Below are positions 1 through 8,860 of a stretch of 64,000 nucleotides of DNA, one piece after another. The DNA lies in assembly GCF_013410565.1 (NCBI RefSeq), contig NZ_JACCFO010000001.1, positions 1,302,001 to 1,366,000 on the forward strand. The letters are read 5' to 3'. A program made the position numbers and the translations under genes. The notes beneath the pieces are model-generated. The model did not search any database, was not told the origin of the DNA, and was given only the letters and a program-made list of their open reading frames with translations. Positions within the stretch are counted from its first letter, which is position 1, and the number at the start of each line of letters is the position of its first letter. The stretch comes from Streptomonospora nanhaiensis. GTDB taxonomy: Bacteria > Actinomycetota > Actinomycetes > Streptosporangiales > Streptosporangiaceae.

Positions 1-192
1 TGGTTCCGGCGTCTCCGGGACGGGCCCGGACACGAAGCCGTGGGCGGCGCGCGGGCGCGGTCGGCGCGGGCGCTCCCGGTGGGCCGGGGCGGGTTCGGCG
101 CCCTCGCGGCGCTGGACCGGACGGAGCGGGGCAGCGGGGCGGTCGGCGGCGGCCGCGTGCGCGGCACCGCCGGCGGCAATCGTGCGCGCCAT
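1..192 (-). CDS. hypothetical protein, N-terminal part, runs off the left edge
   Basis: An open frame on the minus strand starts with ATG at 192 and stays open to the window edge (64 codons). A purine-rich GGGGGGAGG lies about 8 nt before the ATG, a good ribosome-binding site. The visible N-terminus begins MARTIAAGGAAHAAAADRP and is rich in Ala, Pro and Arg with no recognisable domain, so it could be a disordered N-terminal tail. It lies downstream of the riboflavin operon in the same direction. GC-rich DNA often leaves frames open by chance; the ribosome-binding site is the main support. Confidence 0.4.
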   Translation of the reverse strand, partial: MARTIAAGGAAHAAAADRPAAPLRPVQRREGAEPAPAHRERPRRPRPRAAHGFVSGPVPETPEP

Positions 193-344
193 GGGCCCGG
201 CCTCCCCCCTCGTTCCTTGGTGGCCAGGCTAGTTGGTTGAAGGCGCGCGCACAGCGGTGTCCACAGGCGCTTTTCCGACCCGCCTGCTCCCTCCCGCCCG
301 GCGCGGCGGCCGCCGCGGTGCGGCCGCCGCGCGGAAGGCGGGGG

Positions 345-491
345 TCAGGCGGACAGCAGCCCGATGAGGTCGACGATGACGAGGCCCAGGACGGCCGCCC
401 AGATCAGGGCGGCGACAACGGTGATGCGGGGGCGCCGACGGCGGGACGACCCCTGTCGCGTGCGCTCGGTGCGCCGGATCTCGGTGTCCAT
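345..491 (-). CDS. small membrane protein, 48 aa
   Basis: A 48-residue ORF starting MDTEIRRTERTRQG. Residues about 14-22 are Arg-rich (SSRRRRPR) and are followed by one hydrophobic helix, about residues 23-46, ending LIGLLSA. This is the layout of a single-pass protein with a basic cytoplasmic N-terminus. It follows the PH-domain gene in the same direction, about 245 nt downstream, and could be the last gene of the rib operon. The AAAGG before the ATG is too close to be a good ribosome-binding site, so start and expression are uncertain. Function unknown. Confidence 0.45.
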   Translation of the reverse strand: MDTEIRRTERTRQGSSRRRRPRITVVAALIWAAVLGLVIVDLIGLLSA

Positions 492-736
492 ACCTTTATG
501 ACGCAGCGGTGGCGCTCCGTGTTCAACTGATTTTCCCGCGTCTCGGGCGGCCGTGTCGGCGCGGTCCCCGGAGCCCGGCCCACAGCACCGGCCCCGCCCC
601 CGGCGTGAGGAACAGCACCACGGCGGCGACCGCCCGGGGCGCCGTCGGCGAACCGGCCGATGGCGAACCGGGGGCACGTGGTCGTCGCCGCGGGCGGGCG
701 GGCGGCCGGGGAGGGCGCGCGCCGCACGGCCGCGCC

Positions 737-1243
737 TCACGCCGGGCGCGGCGGCTCCTGGGCCTCGCCCCGGTTGCGCAGCAGCGCCTGGAACCGGGCG
801 AGGTTGGTCCGCGCCAGGTCGCCGTCGTTGCTCTGGATGCCCATCACGGCGAGGGTGGAGCCGTCGGCGAGGTCGATGGTGGGCCAGGGCTCGCCCACCG
901 GCATGCGGGCGTCCACGATCTCGGGCCACTCCAGCACGTGGGTGCGGATGCTGTTGACCACGGTGACCCGGGTCTCGGTGGCGGTGAGGCGGGGCCGGGC
1001 GAGCAGGTGCATCACCCCGACGCCGACCAGGCCCAGCGCGACCAGGCCCAGCCGGTCGGCCAGCCGCCAGTCCGGCGGCAGCACGACCGCCAGCAGCACC
1101 ATGGTCACCATGATCACCGCCGCGAGTCCGTAGCCGACGATCCGCATGTTGCGGGGCCGCCAGGTCACCGGCAGGGCCGGAGCGGGCACCTCGGCGGCGG
1201 CGTCGTCCACCATGTCGTCTTCTTTCGCGTCTCCAGGCCGCAC
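737..1243 (-). CDS. PH-domain-containing membrane protein
   Basis: A 168-aa protein with two predicted membrane helices (about residues 34-55 and 63-82) followed by a small beta-rich domain with the TETRVTVVNSIRTHVLEWPEI region. This matches the short bacterial PH-like proteins that actinomycetes carry near ribH and hisG. The GTG start at 1243 is chosen because AGGAGAAGGG precedes it by 6-7 nt; an internal ATG at residue 11 is the alternative. It lies 45 nt downstream of ribH and is probably in the riboflavin operon. No enzymatic role is suggested by the sequence. Confidence 0.75.
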   Translation of the reverse strand: MRPGDAKEDDMVDDAAAEVPAPALPVTWRPRNMRIVGYGLAAVIMVTMVLLAVVLPPDWRLADRLGLVALGLVGVGVMHLLARPRLTATETRVTVVNSIRTHVLEWPEIVDARMPVGEPWPTIDLADGSTLAVMGIQSNDGDLARTNLARFQALLRNRGEAQEPPRPA

Positions 1244-1288
1244 GCGGCGCCCTTCTCCTCGGTGTGCAACGGGGTGGCGGCGCGCCGA

Positions 1289-3214
<1,926 letters not shown>

Positions 3215-3330
3215 GGCGTGTGCTGCTCCTTGGCCTGCGGTGCGGTGGGTCACGGGGGGCGGGGCGGGGGCGGGCCGGCGGGGACGGCCGGGGGCGCGGG
3301 GTCCGCGCCCGGCGCCGGCGGGGCCGGCCA

Positions 3331-3948
3331 TCAGGCGCCCGCCCCGCGGCCGGCGGCGACCAGGCGCTCGACGTACTTGGCGATGACGTCGACCTCCAGG
3401 TTCACCGGCGCGCCGATGCCCTTGCGGCCCAGCGTGGTGAGGTCGAGCGTGGTGGGGATGAGGCTGACGGTGAAGTTGTCGGCGCCCACGGAGGCCACGG
3501 TGAGGCTGACCCCGTCGACGGCGATGGAGCCCTTCTCGACGACGTAGCGGGCGAGCTCGGCGGGCAGTGAGAAGCGCAGGGTCTCCGAGCGTGACCCGGT
3601 GACGCGCTCCAGGACCTCGGCCGTGCCGTCGACGTGGCCCTGCACGATGTGGCCGCCCAGCCGGTCGGAGACCTTGGCGGCGCGCTCAAGGTTGACCGGC
3701 GAGCCCGGCACGAGCGCGCCGAGGCTGGAGCGGTCCAGGGTCTCCTTCATCACATCGGCGCGGAACGCGCCGTCGGCGGAGTCGACCACGGTCAGGCACA
3801 CGCCGTTGACCGCGATGGAGTCGCCGTGCGCGGCGTCGGAGGTCACAACGGGCCCGCGGACGGTGATCCGCGCGGCCTCGCCTGGGGAGTCGCCCGCCTG
3901 CTCGATCGCGGCGACCTCGCCCAGTTCTTCGACAATCCCGGTGAACAC
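3331..3948 (-). CDS. ribE: riboflavin synthase, alpha subunit
   Basis: Dismutates two lumazine molecules to riboflavin and the pyrimidine precursor. The protein has two tandem lumazine-binding repeats, starting with the family N-terminus [10 protein letters not shown] and repeating around residue 97 ([10 protein letters not shown]). The GTG at 3948 gives exactly that N-terminus (205 aa); a GTG at 3960 would add four residues. It is the first gene after the FMN riboswitch, so it should be the most directly controlled gene of the operon. An AAGGGG tract about 10 nt upstream serves as ribosome-binding site. Confidence 0.95.
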   Translation of the reverse strand: MFTGIVEELGEVAAIEQAGDSPGEAARITVRGPVVTSDAAHGDSIAVNGVCLTVVDSADGAFRADVMKETLDRSSLGALVPGSPVNLERAAKVSDRLGGHIVQGHVDGTAEVLERVTGSRSETLRFSLPAELARYVVEKGSIAVDGVSLTVASVGADNFTVSLIPTTLDLTTLGRKGIGAPVNLEVDVIAKYVERLVAAGRGAGA

Positions 3949-4047
3949 CTGCCACCCCACCCCTTCGCCTGCTCGAAGGCTCCGGGGATGCGGACGGGCG
4001 GACCGGTCCGAGTCGAGGGCGGCGGCCGGGGCCGGGGCGCGTCAGCG

Positions 4048-4076
4048 GCGCGCCGGGCTCGGCCGAGCCCACGCGC
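4048..4076 (-). promoter_or_regulatory. hairpin directly after the FMN aptamer (likely expression platform)
   Basis: A perfect palindrome GGGCTCGGCCGAGCCC at 4055-4070 is extended by GCGCG/CGCGC arms at 4048-4052 and 4072-4076. It abuts and slightly overlaps the 3' end of the FMN aptamer. No U-tract follows, so it could be a U-less terminator or a structural switch element. Confidence 0.5.
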
Positions 4077-4200
4077 ACTGCCTCCCATCCGGACTTTCAC
4101 CGTCGGTACCGGATTTCCACCGGTTCAACCGGCCGATGGATTCGGCCGGGTCGCGGACTGTCACCGCCGGTTCGGACTTGCACCGACCCCGGAGCACGCG
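4074..4200 (-). promoter_or_regulatory. FMN riboswitch (RFN element)
   Basis: The minus strand carries the RFN core almost letter for letter: GGTCGGTGCAAGTCCG, then CGGCGGTGACAGTCCGCGA, GGTTGAACCGGTGGAAATCC, and CGACGGTGAAAGTCCGG ending in GGAGGCAGTGCG. It ends about 126 nt before the ribE start. In known cases FMN binding shuts off downstream riboflavin genes, which fits ribE-ribBA-ribH here. Confidence 0.95.
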
Positions 4201-4238
4201 TTTGCTCAACGTCTCTGGCAACAGTGTGCCATGCGGGG

Positions 4239-5252
4239 TCATTCCCGGCGCGCGGCGGGTCCCTCGGCGGCGCGCTCGGGGGCGGGCCGGCGGGCCAGTC
4301 CCGTGAGCACGAACAGTTCGGGCGCGCCCAGCGCGCTCCACAGGGCCACGACCGCGAAGGACGCGAAGTCCACGGCCGCGCCGGCCGCGCCGCCCGCCTC
4401 GGGCAGCGCGACGCGCATCACCACCAGCAGCAGCACGATTCCCGAGAGGCCGATCACATAGCGCGCCACCCGCGAGACCAGCGGCCCCGCGGCGCTGTAC
4501 CAGCCGCGCGCGGCGAGCACGGAGAACCCGGCCAGGCCGCCGAACAGGCCGCCGGCGACGCGGGCCACGTGCTCCACCGAGCCGTCGCCCAGGCCGCGCG
4601 GCACGGCACCGGTCCAGTCCTCGGGCGCGCTCCACCCGGCGTGCACCAGGGTCTCCCAGCCCTGGGCGAGCAGCACCGGCCCGGCCGACACCGCCAGCGC
4701 CAGCACGACCTGCGCGGCCAGGCCCAGGCGCAGCCACCAGGCGCGCAGGGCGTCCTCGTTGCGGGCGACCGCCCACAGCATGGCGGCGCCCACCAGCCAC
4801 CCCAGCAGGATGTCGGTGAGGAAGTGCGCGCCCAGGTAGAGGCGGGTGAGGGCGACGGCCAGGACGATCGCGGCGGCGGCGTACCAGGCCCACCGGCGCG
4901 CCAGCCGCAGCGCGAGGTAGCCCCACAGCATCAGGGAGTTCTGGGCGTGGCCGGAGGGCGCGCCGAAGGTGTGGGAGGGCGCCAGCGAGCGCACGCCGTG
5001 GTGGTACCAGTCGGGGCGGGCGCCGTGCAGGGCGAACTTCAGCAGGCCGTTGACGACGCCGCCGGCGGCCGCCACGAGGTAGGTGCGGGCGCCCAGGCCG
5101 GCGCTGACGCTCCAGAACAGCAGCGGGACGAACACCACGAGCAGCGCCTGGGAGCCCAGCAGGCTGACCGCCTCCATGGGCGCCAGCAGCCAGGTGCCCC
5201 AGCCCTGGATCCACGCCACGAGGGCGATCTCCGTGTCCCACACCGCGTCCAT
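4239..5252 (-). CDS. PAP2-family phosphatase, multi-pass membrane protein
   Basis: A membrane phosphatase of the PAP2 type. The three-part signature is present: KFALHGARPDW (K-x6-RP), PSGHAQNS, and the RLYLGAHFLTDI region with the catalytic His. Six helices form the PAP2 core, and three or more extra C-terminal helices lengthen the protein to 337 aa. The likely substrates are lipid phosphates such as undecaprenyl or phosphatidyl phosphates, but the sequence does not say which. The ATG at 5252 is preceded by GCGAGG; a TTG at 5306 would add 18 residues. It lies between rpe and the rib riboswitch, in the same direction. Confidence 0.85.
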   Translation of the reverse strand: MDAVWDTEIALVAWIQGWGTWLLAPMEAVSLLGSQALLVVFVPLLFWSVSAGLGARTYLVAAAGGVVNGLLKFALHGARPDWYHHGVRSLAPSHTFGAPSGHAQNSLMLWGYLALRLARRWAWYAAAAIVLAVALTRLYLGAHFLTDILLGWLVGAAMLWAVARNEDALRAWWLRLGLAAQVVLALAVSAGPVLLAQGWETLVHAGWSAPEDWTGAVPRGLGDGSVEHVARVAGGLFGGLAGFSVLAARGWYSAAGPLVSRVARYVIGLSGIVLLLVVMRVALPEAGGAAGAAVDFASFAVVALWSALGAPELFVLTGLARRPAPERAAEGPAARRE

Positions 5253-5424
5253 GGCCACCTCGCGAAGGTCGAGGGCCTGGAGCGTGCCCGCCGGCGCGGC
5301 TCCCAAACGACCCCGCCGCCGTCCAGACCCGGTGTCAGGGGCCGATGGTAGACGGCGCGGGGCGGATCACCCAAACGTCGCGCGCGAACACCCGCGGGCG
5401 ACCGGCCCGCGTGCGGGAGGGCGG

Positions 5425-6099
5425 CTACCCGGCCTGCGCGGCGGCCTTCTCGGCCTGGGCGCGCAGCGCGTCGACGGCCGCGGCGGGGTCGTCGGCGCCG
5501 TAGACGGCGGATCCGGCGACGAACACGTCGGCCCCGGCGGCGGCCGCGCGCTCCACGGTCTCGGGGCTGACCCCGCCGTCGACCTGGAGCCACACCGAGC
5601 CGCCGGTGCGCGAGATGAGCTGCCGGGCGGCGCGGATCTTGGGCAGCACGAGGTCGAGGAACCGCTGCCCGCCGAACCCGGGCTCGACGGTCATCAGCAG
5701 CAGCATGTCGACCTCGCCGATCAGGTCGGCGTAGGGGTCCAGGGCGGTGGCCGGGTTCAGCGCCAGCCCGGCGCGGGCGCCCTGGGCGCGGATCTCGCGC
5801 AGGGTGCGCACGGGCGCGCCGGCGGCCTCGGCGTGGATGGTGACGCTCTGCGCGCCGGCCTCGGCGTAGGCGGGGGCCCAGCGGTCGGGGTCCTCGATCA
5901 TCAGGTGGCAGTCCAGGGGGACGCTGACGGCCTTCAGCAGCGACTCCACGACCGGCAGGCCCAACGTGAGGTTGGGGACGAAATGGTTGTCCATGACGTC
6001 GACGTGCAGCCAGTCGGCGGAACCGGCGACCGCCTCGGCCTGCTCGGCGAGGCGGGCGAAGTCGGCGGAGAGGATGCTGGGTGAGATCTGGATTGCCAC
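5425..6099 (-). CDS. rpe: ribulose-phosphate 3-epimerase
   Basis: Interconverts ribulose 5-phosphate and xylulose 5-phosphate in the pentose phosphate pathway. It is a 224-aa TIM barrel with family motifs: [13 protein letters not shown] at the N-terminus, [15 protein letters not shown] (metal-binding His and Asp), [20 protein letters not shown] and [11 protein letters not shown]. The GTG at 6099 is 7 nt after a TAGACT box and lacks a ribosome-binding site, so it is probably translated from a leaderless mRNA even though rsmB lies just upstream in the same direction. Confidence 0.96.
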   Translation of the reverse strand: MAIQISPSILSADFARLAEQAEAVAGSADWLHVDVMDNHFVPNLTLGLPVVESLLKAVSVPLDCHLMIEDPDRWAPAYAEAGAQSVTIHAEAAGAPVRTLREIRAQGARAGLALNPATALDPYADLIGEVDMLLLMTVEPGFGGQRFLDLVLPKIRAARQLISRTGGSVWLQVDGGVSPETVERAAAAGADVFVAGSAVYGADDPAAAVDALRAQAEKAAAQAG

Positions 6100-6106
6100 G
6101 CCGCCG

Positions 6107-6112
6107 AGTCTA
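6107..6112 (-). promoter_or_regulatory. -10 box for leaderless rpe
   Basis: TAGACT on the minus strand lies 7 nt before the rpe GTG, so transcription should begin at or next to the start codon. No clear -35 box was identified. Confidence 0.5.
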
Positions 6113-6156
6113 GTCGCGGGCGCGCGGGCGCGGCCCGCGCCGGCCGCCCGCCCGCC

Positions 6157-7614
6157 TCAGCGCTTGCGCAGCAGCGCCAGGAACATGGCGTCGGTGCCGT
6201 GGCGGTGCGGCCAGAACTGCGCGTAGGCGCCGTCGGGCCCGGCCGCGGCGCCGGAGACCTCGGGCAGGTGGTCGGCGGCGCGCAGCGGCTCGGCGTCGGC
6301 GCGGTCGGCGAGCACCGCCGCGACGGTCCCGGTGGTCTCGGGCAGGTGCGGCGAGCAGGTCACGTAGGCCACCACCCCGCCGGGGCGGGCGGCGTCCAGG
6401 GCGCGGTCCAGCAGGGCGCGCTGCAGGGGCGCGAGCCCGGCGGCGGTCTCGGGGGTGCGCCGCCAGCGCGACTCGGGGCGGCGGCGCAGCGCGCCCAGGC
6501 CGGTGCAGGGGGCGTCGACCAGGACCCTGTCGAACGCGCCGTCGCGCCAGGCCGGGCTGGTGGAGTCGGCCACGACGACGCGCCCGGCGTCGCGCACCGA
6601 GCGCTCGACCGCCTGGGCGACGAGCCCGGCGCGGGCGGGCTGGATCTCGGCGGCCAGCAGCCGGGCCTCGCGCTGGCCCGCGAGCCCGGCCAGCAGGCCG
6701 GCCTTGCCGCCGGGGCCGGCGCAGGCGTCCAGCCACAGGGAGTCGGGGCCCTCCACGGGCACCCGGGACAGCGCCAGCGCCACGAGCTGGCTGGCCTCGT
6801 CCTGCACGGCCGCGCGGCGCTGGCGGACCTCGCGCAGGCCGGCGGGGTCGCCTTCGGCCAGGTAGGCGGCGTGGGGCGAGTAGCGGGCCGCGGTGGCGCC
6901 GCCCGCCACGAGGTCGGCGACCGAGGCGCGGCCGGGTTTGGCGACGAGCGTGACCTGGGGGCGCTCGTTGTGGGCGGCGAGCAGCCGCTCGGTCTCGGCG
7001 AGCGCGGCGGGTCCGGCCGCGGGGTCCTCGCCCAGGGCGGCGGCCAGTGCCTCGACGATCCAGCGGGGGTGGCTGTGCACGACGGAGAGGTGTCCGACGG
7101 GGTCGGCGGCGCGGTCGGGGGCCACCACCTCCAGCCAGGCGGCGAGGTCGCGGGCGGCGACCTTGCGCAGCACCGCGTTGGCGAAGCGGCTGCGGTGGTG
7201 GCCGATGACGCGGCGGGCGAGGTCGACGGTGGCGCTGACGGCGGCGTGCGGCGGGATGTTGGTGGACAGCAGTTGGTGGGCGCCCAGCCGCAGCACGGGC
7301 AGCACCTCGGCGTCCACGGACTTCAGCGAGCGGTCGACGCAGGCGTCGAGCACGGCGTCGTAGGTGCCCTGGCGGCGCAGCGCGCCGTAGGTGAGCTCGG
7401 TGGCCAGCGCGGCGTCGCGCCCGCTGATTCCGCGTTCGCGCAGCGTGGCGGGCAGGAGCAGGTTGGCGTAGGCGTCCCGGTCGTGCACCGCCCGCAGGAC
7501 GTCGTAGGCGGCCCGGCGGGCGGGGTCCTTGGGCTGCGGGGGCGCGTTCCGGGCACCGCCGCCGCCGGTGCCGCGGCGCGTCGAACGGTAGGGCGAACGG
7601 GAACGGTCACTCAC
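6157..7614 (-). CDS. rsmB: 16S rRNA (cytosine(967)-C5)-methyltransferase RsmB/Fmu
   Basis: Methylates C967 of 16S rRNA using SAM. The 485-aa protein has a basic N-terminal tail, a NusB-like RNA-binding domain (about residues 30-160, DPARRAAYDVLRAV...LRLGAHQLL) and a C-terminal Rossmann methyltransferase domain. The SAM-binding loop is DACAGPGGKAGLLAG. The two catalytic cysteines of m5C methyltransferases are in VDAPCTGLGALRRRPE and VTCSPH. GTG start at 7614. It follows fmt, an arrangement common in bacteria (def/fmt/rsmB), and precedes rpe. Confidence 0.95.
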   Translation of the reverse strand: MSDRSRSPYRSTRRGTGGGGARNAPPQPKDPARRAAYDVLRAVHDRDAYANLLLPATLRERGISGRDAALATELTYGALRRQGTYDAVLDACVDRSLKSVDAEVLPVLRLGAHQLLSTNIPPHAAVSATVDLARRVIGHHRSRFANAVLRKVAARDLAAWLEVVAPDRAADPVGHLSVVHSHPRWIVEALAAALGEDPAAGPAALAETERLLAAHNERPQVTLVAKPGRASVADLVAGGATAARYSPHAAYLAEGDPAGLREVRQRRAAVQDEASQLVALALSRVPVEGPDSLWLDACAGPGGKAGLLAGLAGQREARLLAAEIQPARAGLVAQAVERSVRDAGRVVVADSTSPAWRDGAFDRVLVDAPCTGLGALRRRPESRWRRTPETAAGLAPLQRALLDRALDAARPGGVVAYVTCSPHLPETTGTVAAVLADRADAEPLRAADHLPEVSGAAAGPDGAYAQFWPHRHGTDAMFLALLRKR

Positions 7615-7798
7615 GTTGGAATCAGCCTTCAGCCTCGCGCCGGGGATGGTGTGCCAAGGACCCGACCACCGCCGCGTCCGCGCCCGATGCGGAGCGTGGC
7701 GACCGGGCGGGCCGGTTACCGAGGATACTCACCGCCGCCGCCGCGCGGGCCGCCGCGCGCGCCGCACCGGGGCGGCCTCGCCCCGCCCGGTGGTCCTG

Positions 7799-8728
7799 CT
7801 AGGCGCCCAGGACGTCGGCCTCGGCCGGGCGCACGCCGCGCGCCCAGTCGGCGGCGGGCATGGCGCGCTTGCCCTGCGGCTGGACCTCGCCCAGTTCCAC
7901 CGGGTGGGTGGCGGTCCCGGCGAACACGCCCGCGCGGGTGACGGCGAGGGCGCCGGGCGGCAGCGCGTCGGCGTCGGTGCGGGGGCGCACGGGGCCGAGC
8001 TTGAGGCGCTCGCCGCGGAAGGTGGTCCAGGCGCCGGGAGCCGGGGTGCAGGCGCGGATCAGCCGGTCCACGCGCATGGCGGGCGCGGTGAAGTCGACCT
8101 CGGCGTCGGCGCTGGTGAGCTTGGGCGCGAAGGACACGCCGTCGGCGCTTTGGGGCTGGGGCCGCAGCGTGCCCGCCTCGATGCCGTCCAGGGTGCGCAG
8201 CAGCAGCCCGGCGCCGGTCTCGGCGAGGCGGGCCAGCAGGTCGCCGCTGGTGTCGTGGGGGCCGATGGGCTCGACCACGGTGCCGAACACGGGGCCGGAG
8301 TCCAGGTCGGGCTCGATGAGGAAGGTGGCGGCGCCGGTGAGGTCGTCGCCGTGCAGCAGGGCGTGCTGGACGGGCGCGGCGCCGCGCCACTGCGGCAGCA
8401 GCGAGAAGTGCAGGTTGACCCAGCCGTGGGCGGGGATGTCGAGGGCCTCCTGGCGCAGCAGCGCGCCGTAGGCGACGACCGGGCAGCAGTCGGGCGCGAT
8501 GGCGCGCAGCCGGGCCAGGAACTCGGGGTCGGCGGCCTTGTGGGGCTTGAGCACCTCCACACCCGCCTCGGCGGCGACCTGGGCCACCGGGCTGGGCACG
8601 ACCTTGCGCCCGCGCCCGGCGCGGGCGTCGGGGCGGGTGACCACGGCCGCGACTTCGTGGCGCGAGGCCAGCAGGGTCTTGAGCGACGGCACGGCCGCCT
8701 CGGGGGTTCCTGCGAAGACGAGCTTCAT
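7799..8728 (-). CDS. fmt: methionyl-tRNA formyltransferase
   Basis: Formylates Met-tRNA(fMet) with 10-formyl-THF to make the initiator tRNA. At 309 aa it has the family length. The catalytic domain shows [18 protein letters not shown] (folate site and catalytic His) and the aspartate in DLDSGPVFG; the C-terminal tRNA-binding domain begins about residue 205. ATG at 8728 with AGGAAG 11 nt upstream. It is transcribed divergently from priA across a 132-nt gap and is followed by rsmB. Confidence 0.96.
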   Translation of the reverse strand: MKLVFAGTPEAAVPSLKTLLASRHEVAAVVTRPDARAGRGRKVVPSPVAQVAAEAGVEVLKPHKAADPEFLARLRAIAPDCCPVVAYGALLRQEALDIPAHGWVNLHFSLLPQWRGAAPVQHALLHGDDLTGAATFLIEPDLDSGPVFGTVVEPIGPHDTSGDLLARLAETGAGLLLRTLDGIEAGTLRPQPQSADGVSFAPKLTSADAEVDFTAPAMRVDRLIRACTPAPGAWTTFRGERLKLGPVRPRTDADALPPGALAVTRAGVFAGTATHPVELGEVQPQGKRAMPAADWARGVRPAEADVLGA

Positions 8729-8847
8729 CTGCTGGGCACTTCCTCACTGACCGCTTGCTACCGCGTCCTGTCTACCAGGACGGCGGCGCCGACACGCGGC
8801 GGCCGGGCGCGCGGCGCGCGCGGCACGGGGGTGTCGGCGGCCTCTGG

Positions 8848-8853
8848 TAAACC
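8848..8853 (+). promoter_or_regulatory. -10 box for leaderless priA
   Basis: TAAACC ends 7 nt before the priA ATG, and no purine-rich ribosome-binding site is seen. The box lies in the gap between divergent fmt and priA. Confidence 0.4.
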
Positions 8854-8860
8854 TGTTCTG

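Noticed and set aside
7616-8860. N-terminal extension of priA
   Set aside because: It runs antisense through fmt, and the conserved PriA part begins after 8861 where a promoter-like box lies.
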